Positions 1-8,258 of a stretch of 64,000 nucleotides of DNA are shown here, piece after piece. Under the pieces are notes generated by a model. It made no database searches and was not told the origin of the DNA. It worked only from the letters and a program-made list of their open reading frames with translations. Source of the stretch: an uncultured Alphaproteobacteria bacterium (GTDB lineage Bacteria; Pseudomonadota; Alphaproteobacteria; Rickettsiales; CAIJLX01). The stretch covers positions 1-64,000 of the forward strand of contig CAIJLX010000051.1 of NCBI GenBank assembly GCA_903821695.1, given 5' to 3'. The translations under genes and the position numbers were made by a program. Every line of letters begins with the position of its first letter. Within the stretch, counting starts at the first letter, position 1.

Positions 1-239
1 AATGTTGCGTCACTGTGGGTTACAGCGTATGCCACCACAGTGCTATGATCCAGTTTCCACGGCCGAGAACCCATCGGCCTAGGCGATAAATCACCGCCCG
101 TTTTCTTCGCTAAAGTGATCCAGCGTTGTAGAGTCGTGTGTGCAAGACGAAATATCTTGCAGCCATCATCACGATTACCACCTTTAGACACGTATCCAAC
201 CGCTCGCTCTCTCAAATCTATCGAATATGCTCGTGTCAT
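1..239 (-). mobile_element. IS630-family transposase, N-terminal part (runs off window edge)
   Basis: Minus strand from ATG at 239 is open to the window edge: MTRAYSIDLRERAVGYVSKGGNRDDGCKIFRLAHTTLQRWITLAKKTGGDLSPRPMGSRPWKLDHSTVVAYAVTHSDAT; the HTH N-terminus is typical of IS630 transposases. Not in the ORF track because it is cut by the edge. Confidence 0.8.
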
Positions 240-335
240 AAATGGCAACATAACACATCTAATTAAATTGGGAAATACTATATTACCGCCCAGAACGGCA
301 AAGACGCTTTAATACAACTCTGGCACCACCCGGAA

Positions 336-1097
336 GTGCAGGTGATTATTCTGGACTGGATGATGCCTGTTATGGATGGGATGGATTTTCTTTTCCGGTT
401 ACGGCAGAATCAGCAATTTGATCGCGTTCCGGTTATTTTCCAAACCGCCAGAACGTCACCTGAGCACATCGCCACGGGTCTGGCCGCAGGTGTGTTTTAT
501 TATCTGCAAAAACCCTATGCCTCAAGAATTTTACAAGCTCTGGTTGAAGCTGCGCTACGGGATGCCGCGCAGTGGCAAGCACTGCAATCACATTGTGCCA
601 CACTTTCCAAGAAATCCCATGATTTATGCCGGGCACTGATCCGCATGCGTAATAGCGAGTTTGGCTTTAGAACACCCGCACAGGCGCGGCGAGTGGCTTC
701 GCTGCTGGCTTCCTGCTTCCCTGATCCTTCACAGGTGGTGATTGGCATTCTTGAGCTGATGATGAACGCGGTTGAACATGGCAATCTTGGTTTCAGTTTT
801 AGCGAAAAACGCAAGCTGCTTGAGCAACGTGAGTGGGAGAGAGCAGTACAACACCGGCTCTGCCAAGAAGAATATATGGAAAAAGAAGCCAGTGTGTATG
901 TCACCAAACAAGGCAGAAATATCGAGCTGGTGATTGAGGATCAGGGTGGCGGATTTGACTGGAAACCCTTTCTTTCACTGAATGTTGAACGCGCGGATGC
1001 GCCCAACGGGCGAGGTATTGTACTCGCCAAACAAGATTTTGACGTGATCGAATTTCAGAAAAATGGTAGTCGGGTCGTCTGTCGCAAGACGATTTAG
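336..1097 (+). pseudogene. Response regulator receiver + HATPase (RsbW-like) protein, apparently N-terminally truncated
   Basis: VIILDWMMPVMDGMDFL receiver motif and ELMMNAVEHGN...IEDQGGGFDW...NGRGIVLAK HATPase motifs. The frame extends upstream as GKYYITAQNGKDALIQLWHHPEVQ to about 267 but lacks the N-terminal acidic pocket; an in-frame stop lies at 264 next to the IS630 fragment. Confidence 0.7.
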
Positions 1098-1306
1098 TAC
1101 TTTTTGGCCTCTGCGTTTGCTTTGTTTTTCTCTATCTCTATTGCTCTTTCAGTCGCCATTTTTACAATTTTGCTAAGATCAATGCCTGCTGATATTGCCA
1201 CAGATGCAATAATATCCAAAGGTCGCGGTATTCGACAAATCTTTATTTTTATTTACAACCGGGTTTATTAACATTTTCTTAAGCTATCCGGGCTTATATT
1301 GGGGGC

Positions 1307-2125
1307 ATGAAGAAAAAAGAACATACGCCAGAGGAGGCAATTTCAAAATTTCTAATAATTCACCTAAACGGCGAAGAGCCTCGCCTGCTAGGTTTTTATA
1401 AAACCAAGCAGGAAAAAGAAGATACAAACAGAATACCTCACTGGCTCAATAAAGCACTACCCAAAAAAGACCTGGAGATATTCGGCATCCAATCTTTGAT
1501 CAGAGTCAGAGCAAATACCCAGGAAAGACCTTGTTTGGATTGGGTGAAAATGGAAGTGCATGACGCCAAGACATTCAAAGAGAAATTCCCAAATACAAAA
1601 ATGTTTACAGTCGAGGAACTCTTCCAAACCGCAGAGAAAGCGCGCGGCGAAAACGGCAATACTATTCTAAAATTTGATAAAAGAAAACCGGCAATCGCGG
1701 CAATAGAAGTTTTGCAGACTAATTTTTTCTATCCGGCAGCCCCAAACTTTAATGGGGAGAAAAAGAAAGGTGATCCTTATCAAATTGATGTCTCATTCAT
1801 CGATTTTAGAAAATCTCCCTTCGCGGATTTGGTTTCAAAAATAGATTGGAGACCTTCGCCCCAGAATCTACAATCATTAAGGAAGAAAGCGAGTGTAAAT
1901 GAAACTCCGTCGCCGAGCGAAGAGCGCTGTTTTGCAACACATCCCAAAGAGGATGAAAAGGATTTTGCTAATATGGTGCGTTGGCTGCGTTTGTTAACCG
2001 ACATTGATATTCAAGCTGAGAAGGGGATAATTTCCTATCCACGCGGTAGTTTTTTGGATTTAAGAAAAATTTTCCCCGGTGCAAACATTCCTGATCCTCC
2101 TGCAATACAAAAAACGCTTTTTTAA
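1307..2125 (+). CDS. Hypothetical protein (272 aa)
   Basis: Long ORF with plausible upstream signals; no family recognised. Confidence 0.7.
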   Translation: MKKKEHTPEEAISKFLIIHLNGEEPRLLGFYKTKQEKEDTNRIPHWLNKALPKKDLEIFGIQSLIRVRANTQERPCLDWVKMEVHDAKTFKEKFPNTKMFTVEELFQTAEKARGENGNTILKFDKRKPAIAAIEVLQTNFFYPAAPNFNGEKKKGDPYQIDVSFIDFRKSPFADLVSKIDWRPSPQNLQSLRKKASVNETPSPSEERCFATHPKEDEKDFANMVRWLRLLTDIDIQAEKGIISYPRGSFLDLRKIFPGANIPDPPAIQKTLF

Positions 2126-2170
2126 TCCGGTGATAATTCTTTCTTAACAACTTTCTAGTAAGCTTATATT

Positions 2171-3094
2171 ATGAACGATATGCCAACAAAAGACTTGGAT
2201 TCGCGTGCACTGAAAGGAGCTCATTTCACGGAATTAGGTCGGCTGCTTAGAACGCTTTTGGATGCGCTGGAACGTCTGGATGATGCCCCGCGCTTTATCA
2301 AAGATGGTTATTTTGGCAATTACTATCAGGCCCCGTCCTTTAGACGTGGTGACCGTGATTATGGCATCTATCAAGAAGCCGAGGGATTTGATGATTCAGG
2401 TATTCGTGGCTGTGCTCTGATCGCCGATCGTATCCATGGCCCACTCCGACTGTTTGGCCGCCAAGTTGGCGAGCGCTTTGACATTTACAGTGTCCCTGCC
2501 ACAGCAGAATATAAAGCCAAACTAGATTGGTATCTGGAAGCCTATGAAATCATGGTGGAGGTAAGTGGCGATGATTATCGCAAAATTCCGCGTCCATTAA
2601 CACAAGAAGTGCTAGAGAAAATGAGGACACATCCTTCAATGAACGAAGGGAGGATAGAAGTATTAAGCGAAGTAAAACCAAAGTTTTTTGAAGATCTCGA
2701 TCTGTTTTTAGTAAATCTGGAGCAACATTTATGCCAATACCACACCATCCGTTTTAACCTAAACAGTGAGCAGGGCATACTCTTACAAAACTCTGTGCCG
2801 CTTAATTCCGACCCACAGCTAGACTTGTCATATCCTGCACATGCAATGTTTTCGATGCGTTATGTTGGCGAAGCCATGATAGATCGTAACGAAGTCCCGG
2901 AAGCAGTATTTCAATGGCTTAACCGCGCGGTACATCAGGAAAACTCAATCACGGACACCATTAAAAACCTATTTATGCAAATTTTTGAAGCGGGACGAGG
3001 ACAAGGAGTATCAGAGGATGAAATTAAGAGCCAGCTGCCGAAAGTAACTGCAAGAAACATGATGAAAACGATCCACGACCATGTCTCCAATTGA
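2171..3094 (+). CDS. Hypothetical protein (307 aa)
   Basis: Long ORF, same strand and close behind the preceding ORF; no family recognised. Confidence 0.75.
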   Translation: MNDMPTKDLDSRALKGAHFTELGRLLRTLLDALERLDDAPRFIKDGYFGNYYQAPSFRRGDRDYGIYQEAEGFDDSGIRGCALIADRIHGPLRLFGRQVGERFDIYSVPATAEYKAKLDWYLEAYEIMVEVSGDDYRKIPRPLTQEVLEKMRTHPSMNEGRIEVLSEVKPKFFEDLDLFLVNLEQHLCQYHTIRFNLNSEQGILLQNSVPLNSDPQLDLSYPAHAMFSMRYVGEAMIDRNEVPEAVFQWLNRAVHQENSITDTIKNLFMQIFEAGRGQGVSEDEIKSQLPKVTARNMMKTIHDHVSN

Positions 3095-3127
3095 GATTCA
3101 GGAATCGCCATGATTTGTCATACTCCA

Positions 3128-4156
3128 TTAAAGTAGAGATGCCCTCAAAGCGGCTTCGAATTTTCCATAGGAGTCCATACCTCGTGTCCTGAGTACGTTC
3201 AATTTCGAAAGATCGTACTCGAGAAAGTCAGTAGCCATTTCGGGGCGTTCAAACGTTTCGTTGATTCGGACAGTTGGGATATCCTGAAAAAGCAAAGACC
3301 GGAGCTGATCCATGGAATGAGTGTTGATCTCAAGAGTCTTTTGAAGCAATTTGACTGACGTAAGTTGCTGAACCAACCACTTTTTGGGAGATCGGATGGG
3401 ACTCAGCGTCACTGGTGGATACGATCCGACACCAACGCTAACGATGCGGATATCCTGACGCTCCTTCCCAAGTGCTACTAAAGCATCAGTTATCGCGTAA
3501 AGAGCTGGGTTGTTTGCGCAGAAACCGCCATCGATAAGCTCAAACGATGCGCCGCTTCCTGTGGTAACTGTTTTTCTGTTGAAGAACGGATATGCAGAAC
3601 AGGAAGCTTGAACGGCCTCCCCAATTGGAACTCCAAAGCCGGGCAGAAAGGTGCTTTTGCGACCGAATGCTTGATTTACGTTGGCCTTGAAGATCATCGG
3701 CTGCTCGGTGACCCACTTGGTTGAAACAATCCCAATACCAGTTTTTACCTCTTCAAAACTCGCCTTCCCAAACACGTCGACAGACAGATTGGCAAGCGCG
3801 ATCGACTTGCCAGAAGCACTTGATTGCTTCATGATTGCCGGAACATACTTCCGATAGTATTGATGAATTTCTTCAACCGTGTGCCCGAGGGCAATCAACG
3901 CTGCAATGATCGCTCCGGTACTTGTGCCGTAAACAAGGTCAAAGCGTTTGTGCAAAGGGCATTGCAGCAACCCTTCGATCTCGTGCAAGACCCCCAGGGT
4001 ATAGAACCCCTTGGAACCACCGCCGTCGAGCGACAGGATTCGAAACACGCCATCGCTTTTATGTTCTATGTGTGGCGCCATTTTCCGGTGTGATTTATTG
4101 GGGCGAGCAGTGCGTTGAACGACGGGTAGGGTATACGGAAATTGATCAAATCGCAA
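3128..4156 (-). CDS. Patatin-like phospholipase (CapV-like)
   Basis: DGGGSKGFYTLGVL oxyanion motif, GTSTG nucleophile elbow, DGG (IDGGFCANNPA) catalytic Asp motif. Alternative start at 4081 (MAPHIEHKSDGVFRILSLDGGG). Confidence 0.88.
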   Translation of the reverse strand: MRFDQFPYTLPVVQRTARPNKSHRKMAPHIEHKSDGVFRILSLDGGGSKGFYTLGVLHEIEGLLQCPLHKRFDLVYGTSTGAIIAALIALGHTVEEIHQYYRKYVPAIMKQSSASGKSIALANLSVDVFGKASFEEVKTGIGIVSTKWVTEQPMIFKANVNQAFGRKSTFLPGFGVPIGEAVQASCSAYPFFNRKTVTTGSGASFELIDGGFCANNPALYAITDALVALGKERQDIRIVSVGVGSYPPVTLSPIRSPKKWLVQQLTSVKLLQKTLEINTHSMDQLRSLLFQDIPTVRINETFERPEMATDFLEYDLSKLNVLRTRGMDSYGKFEAALRASLL

Positions 4157-4178
4157 CCACGCGCCTCATTTTGACTCA

Positions 4179-4197
4179 ATTCAAGCTCCGCTTGAAT
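4179..4197. repeat. Perfect 8-bp inverted repeat, 3-nt loop
   Basis: ATTCAAGC-tcc-GCTTGAAT just upstream of the patatin gene. Confidence 0.6.
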
Positions 4198-4290
4198 CAC
4201 CCTTAAGGCTACACTCTGATCTGATCCTGCGCAGCGAAGTTATTGCCTAGCGTCAGCAAATTACTGTCCAGCCGCAATCGATGAAGCCAC

Positions 4291-4327
4291 AAAAAAGGCG
4301 TCGTGGAGGAAATCCCCACGGCGCCTT
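4291..4327 (-). terminator. Rho-independent terminator for the minus-strand ORF ending at 4347
   Basis: On the minus strand: AAGGCGCCGTGGGGATTTCCTCCACGACGCCTT followed by TTTTTT. Confidence 0.7.
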
Positions 4328-4346
4328 AAAGCAAAAAACGTTCCAA

Positions 4347-4649
4347 TCACTCGACAAACTCGATTACTTCCTTGCGACCGGTTTTGATCTCTGTGCCTTC
4401 CAGCCGGATTCCCGGCTTGGACATCATGACAACAATAGCGGCCTGAATTAGCGGACTTTGATCTGGCCACAAATCCAGTGGCTGCCCATTGCGGGTCATC
4501 ACAACCTCTATCCCCCCCTCTGGCAACTGTTCGAGATTAGTGCTTCCCCTCAAGCTGGCAGTAAACAGATACCTAACGAATGTGGTGTCACCTTCCTGTC
4601 TAACAACCTCTACCCCTCTCGTTATGCTCCAGCAAAAAAATCCTACCAT
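4347..4649 (-). CDS. Hypothetical protein (100 aa)
   Basis: ORF followed by a good intrinsic terminator; no family recognised. Confidence 0.5.
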   Translation of the reverse strand: MVGFFCWSITRGVEVVRQEGDTTFVRYLFTASLRGSTNLEQLPEGGIEVVMTRNGQPLDLWPDQSPLIQAAIVVMMSKPGIRLEGTEIKTGRKEVIEFVE

Positions 4650-4934
4650 TTTTTTTCTCCAGATCCCGCCATTTCGACCAGACCTCTAGCCGCGCGGCAG
4701 AGGATATCTTAATCGCTCTACAGGCGGAAAATCAGTCTGTACTATGCACATAAAATGTTACGGTTTTATGACGATTCAAAACATTTAGTAGTGTTGATGG
4801 TCGCTGTGGCCATTGGTTATAGCGAACTCCGACTTATTTCATGCCAAGCTACTTTCTTGCCTTTGCCTCAAGAAGCAGAAAGCAGGAAGGTGAGCGTGTG
4901 TTAAATACTTATTGTTAAATTAAGTGTGTTACGC

Positions 4935-4943
4935 TGTGGATAA
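4935..4943 (-). promoter_or_regulatory. Consensus DnaA box (TTATCCACA)
   Basis: TGTGGATAA on + strand = TTATCCACA on - strand, next to an AT-rich tract and upstream of iteron-like repeats. Confidence 0.6.
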
Positions 4944-4986
4944 GTGCAAATAACATACTGAGTTGCATTGCTTATTCAGAAAGGCC

Positions 4987-5079
4987 GGTGTGTAAACTAT
5001 CGAAACTCGGTGTGTAAACCATCGAAGAAAGGTGTGCAAACTGTCGAAACGTTGTCAAAGGTGGGTGAAATATCGAAAG
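4987..5079 (+). repeat. Four iteron-like direct repeats, consensus GGTGTGTAAACTATCGAAAC
   Basis: Copies at 4987-5006, 5009-5028, 5031-5050 and 5060-5079; start-to-start spacing 22, 22 and 29 bp. Confidence 0.8.
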
Positions 5080-5160
5080 AACCGACCAGTGGGTTCGTTT
5101 TAGAGTCGGGGTATTACCCCGATTCTTAATCAATCCAAGAAGAATAAAAAGAAGGGTGAT

Positions 5161-5973
5161 TTGGTCGAACTCATTGCTGGTATGCAGGAAGGCAAGGCGA
5201 TTGCTTGTTCACTTCTTCATTTTTTGAATCCAGATGAAGCAAGGCGAATGGGGCAGCCGCCAGCTCTTATAGCCCAATCAAAAACCATCCCTTCTTTGGC
5301 CACTTTACGTGATAGCGCACACCAGTTTAGCCATCTGCTATTTCCAAAAGATAATGGGATTTGGCGACAGCCGGAAGTTCAACAGGCTATTCGCTACACG
5401 AATTTGTGGCCTTGGGCACGAAAATCATTCATGTCTGAAGATATGTCTGACAAGCTAAGGTCTGCGCATAAAAATACCGCAGACAGAGCCGCAGTTTCTT
5501 ATTTCATAAATAACTTGTCTCATCGCTCTGATGCCGAGAATACTCTCTACGTTCTAGTAACTCACGATGGCCCACTGATCAGTGATTTTGTAAAATTTAT
5601 AACAGGTGTTGAAAAAAGTGAGATAAGGGTGAAAGGAGAAGGCAGAAAAAAACAAATTTTCTGGAATTCAGTCGATAAAGAACAATACGAAGAGCGTGGG
5701 TTGGCTATTCCAGATAAGCTAGCTCACAGCGCTATTTTAACTGGCAAAGAACTCGTCGAGTTTATCCATCGTGAACAAGTAAGGATACAGAAGCATTGCC
5801 ATACGACGCACGAACTTACTCAGGCAATGGAGAGGTTAACGGATGCCGTCGATCTCCTTGAATTGAAAGTTAAAAAAGATATTCAGGCGCATGGCTTAAC
5901 TGAAGGCGGAACATTCGCTAAGAGGATTAGAGACACAGCTGCCCATAGCAAACATATAGGCGAAAGTAGATAA
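5161..5973 (+). CDS. Hypothetical protein downstream of iteron-like repeats (270 aa)
   Basis: Long ORF; TTG start in track. The frame is open upstream to 5104 (SRGITPILNQSKKNKKKGD), so the true start is uncertain. No recognised Rep family. Confidence 0.65.
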   Translation: MVELIAGMQEGKAIACSLLHFLNPDEARRMGQPPALIAQSKTIPSLATLRDSAHQFSHLLFPKDNGIWRQPEVQQAIRYTNLWPWARKSFMSEDMSDKLRSAHKNTADRAAVSYFINNLSHRSDAENTLYVLVTHDGPLISDFVKFITGVEKSEIRVKGEGRKKQIFWNSVDKEQYEERGLAIPDKLAHSAILTGKELVEFIHREQVRIQKHCHTTHELTQAMERLTDAVDLLELKVKKDIQAHGLTEGGTFAKRIRDTAAHSKHIGESR

Positions 5974-6068
5974 GATGAGAGAATATCTTGGTAGTAACCT
6001 TGATTTACCCAGTATCGCACTCATTCCGAAGAGTCCGTATGACGTTGCGGCATGGGAGTAAAACCAAA

Positions 6069-6120
6069 TAAACACAAATGTTTATATGGCGGTTGACAAT
6101 TAAACTTATGTGTTTATTAT
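6069..6120 (+). promoter_or_regulatory. Promoter with two 16-bp dyad operators
   Basis: -35 TTGACA 6093-6098, 16-nt spacer, -10 TATTAT 6115-6120. Operators TAAACACAAATGTTTA (6069-6084) and TAAACTTATGTGTTTA (6101-6116), 32 bp apart. Confidence 0.65.
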
Positions 6121-6182
6121 CTAGCTACAGAGGTTGCATGTACTCATCACGAGTGAAAGGCCTCAAATCTTGAAAAATCAGT

Positions 6183-6482
6183 TTGGTAGGAGAAAAAATG
6201 GCTGAAATGAATCCCGTCCATGAGCAACCAATGGATGTAGGATCGGTCTTAATGGAAGTGCTGTTTGAATTGAGGCGCGTAAAGGGCAAGGCGGATGAAC
6301 TTTGGAAGCTACAAGAGGTGGCTGATTATTTGCGCTATCCCAAAACCACCACACAGCAACGGATTATCTGCCAGCCAGATTTTCCAGCTCCTACAAAAAT
6401 TAGAACGGGAAAAGATTCAGAAAGCGGTGGCAAACGCTGGCTCGCTCGTGAAGTTCGTGCCTGGGCCTTAAAACATCGTTAA
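6183..6482 (+). CDS. AlpA/excisionase-like helix-turn-helix DNA-binding protein
   Basis: LWKLQEVADYLRYPKTTTQQRIICQPDFPAPTKI...KRWLAREVRAWA resembles AlpA/HTH_17 proteins; adjacent to an integrase. Confidence 0.75.
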   Translation: MVGEKMAEMNPVHEQPMDVGSVLMEVLFELRRVKGKADELWKLQEVADYLRYPKTTTQQRIICQPDFPAPTKIRTGKDSESGGKRWLAREVRAWALKHR

Positions 6483-6519
6483 AAACGAAGTCGCAGATTA
6501 TCCGGGTAGGAATAATCTC

Positions 6520-7509
6520 TCAATCTAACCTGCTCGCAATTTCTGAGGCCGTGGCATTATAATAGATCATCAGGCTGCGTGGGTCTTTGTGGCCAACCAT
6601 CCGCGCCAGATCAAGCACATCTAGTTTCCGTGCCAGCCGTGTAAGTGCTTCGTGGCGGGTGTCGTGAAAGTGCAGGTTATCAATTCCTGTCAGCATCACT
6701 GATCGCCGGAAGATAACCTCCGCGCTTGCTTGTGGAAATGAAAACAAATTACCCTCCGGCGCGGGCTCCATCTTTTCTAGCAATTGTACCGCACGTTTGT
6801 TTAAAGGCACGTTCCGACGTGTTCCGTTTTTTGTATCGTGCAGTGTGAGATAGCGTTCATTAAGAAAAATATCCGGCCATTCTAGATTCCAAATCTCTCC
6901 CTGCCGCATTGCCGTTTCTAGCGCCAGCAGAAACGCCACCGCCAACTGTTGACGTTTGGTACGTATGGGCTCATTTTCTTCATAACCAAGTGCTAGCAGG
7001 ACGCGATCTATTTCTTCTTGGTTGATACGTCGGTCGCGTGGTGGAGATTTTCTTGGTTTATCGACGTCGCGCATTACTTCCTGGCTTATCCACTTCCACT
7101 TTACGCGTGCCACCTTTAATACTGAGCTAATTAGACCAAGTTCACGGCGAACGCTGGCAGGGGAAATTGTTTGTGTTTTTATCCAGCGGGTAATATCTTC
7201 GGGGGTGAGGTCAGAAAGAATGTAATCAGCAATCGATTGACGTAGTAGTTTTTTCAGACGTATTATTTCCCAGCGCTCTCCTTTTTTTGTAGGACATATT
7301 TCTTCTTGATAGCGGCGCATGGCATCACCGACCGTTTTGCCAGTAGCATTAAAGCCTTTCGCGGCAACCCGTTGCTCCAGATTAGCTGACCATGAAATGG
7401 CTTCCAGCTTGGTATTAAAGGTTTCAGATTTATAAAAAGAGTCATCGCCTACCTTCCGGCGAACCTCTGCAATCCATTTCCCTGTTTTCAGTTTAGCAAT
7501 CCGCGCCAT
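6520..7509 (-). CDS. Tyrosine recombinase / phage-type integrase
   Basis: LHFHDTRHEALTRLARKLDVLDLARMVGHKDPRSLMIYYN contains the catalytic HxxR, GH and Y motifs; adjacent to tRNA-Thr. Confidence 0.95.
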   Translation of the reverse strand: MARIAKLKTGKWIAEVRRKVGDDSFYKSETFNTKLEAISWSANLEQRVAAKGFNATGKTVGDAMRRYQEEICPTKKGERWEIIRLKKLLRQSIADYILSDLTPEDITRWIKTQTISPASVRRELGLISSVLKVARVKWKWISQEVMRDVDKPRKSPPRDRRINQEEIDRVLLALGYEENEPIRTKRQQLAVAFLLALETAMRQGEIWNLEWPDIFLNERYLTLHDTKNGTRRNVPLNKRAVQLLEKMEPAPEGNLFSFPQASAEVIFRRSVMLTGIDNLHFHDTRHEALTRLARKLDVLDLARMVGHKDPRSLMIYYNATASEIASRLD

Positions 7510-7664
7510 ATCTCATTCGTAATTTTTCGTAATTGAATTCGTAATTTTTTACGAATAACTAAACAATACGCAATAGCATGAAAAACAGCAAGACCCTATT
7601 AATGGCTTAAAACCTTGCTTTTAAGCAAAAATAAAGAAAATGAAAATATATGGAAAAAGGGAGC

Positions 7665-7740
7665 TGGTGCCGCTTAGGTGACTCGAACACCTGACCTACT
7701 GATTACAAATCAGTTGCTCTACCAACTGAGCTAAAGCGGC
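7665..7740 (-). tRNA. tRNA-Thr (anticodon UGU)
   Basis: Minus strand: GCCGCTTTAGCTCAGTTGGTAGAGCAACTGATTTGTAATCAGTAGGTCAGGTGTTCGAGTCACCTAAGCGGCACCA, cloverleaf with TGT anticodon and encoded CCA. Confidence 0.97.
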
Positions 7741-7750
7741 AATGTGGGGC

Positions 7751-8230
7751 TTAATAGGGGATGGAAACGTTTAATACAAGAGATTCTACGCCCGGATTGC
7801 GTTCATAGAGGCTTGCATTGCTCATATGGCTGAAGTTCAGACCAACGCGATAGTCGTTATCCAGCTCATAGGCAAGCTCCACACCGCTGCGGAATTGGAT
7901 AGGGCCGCCCAGGTCTTTGCTATCATTATCCGTATAAATACCTACACCCGTAAAAGGAGTAAGGGTGATTTTTTGGGTGAGGTTGATGTCGTAGTTTACG
8001 CCCAATACGCCATATACACCGCCATCGGTATTCACCATTAGGCCAAGCGATGGATAAAGCTGATGCCATATATTTGGATGGCGATATTCGAGACGAAATT
8101 CTGTGGAACTAGAGGCCTCATTATGCAGAAGATCAAATTTACCCACGCCGAACGTGAGGTAAGTATTTTCGGCAGCATTTGCTCGCCAGGCCGCGGTGAG
8201 TAGAACGAGTACAAAAGCCAGCTTTTTCAT
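7751..8230 (-). CDS. Acyloxyacyl hydrolase / PagL-like lipid A 3-O-deacylase
   Basis: Signal peptide, beta-barrel-like pattern, C-terminal FSHMSNASLYERNPG matching the PagL His-Ser motif. Confidence 0.8.
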   Translation of the reverse strand: MKKLAFVLVLLTAAWRANAAENTYLTFGVGKFDLLHNEASSSTEFRLEYRHPNIWHQLYPSLGLMVNTDGGVYGVLGVNYDINLTQKITLTPFTGVGIYTDNDSKDLGGPIQFRSGVELAYELDNDYRVGLNFSHMSNASLYERNPGVESLVLNVSIPY

Positions 8231-8258
8231 ACATTTTTCCTTGTAGGGTTAAAATTAA

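Noticed and set aside
1094-1240. Minus-strand fragment CRIPRPLDIIASVAISAGIDLSKIVKMATERAIEIEKNKANAEAKKY*
   Set aside because: Protein-like composition, but no good start codon and an upstream in-frame stop; too short to call, possibly a gene remnant.
4179-4200. Candidate left att site resembling the tRNA-Thr 3' end (CCGCTTGAATCAC)
   Set aside because: Only the short CCGCTT string matches the tRNA 3' end; not a convincing direct repeat.
3128-6482. CBASS or other complete anti-phage operon around the patatin
   Set aside because: No CD-NTase, Cap2/Cap3, TIR, RT or helicase-like gene visible; only the patatin is recognisable.
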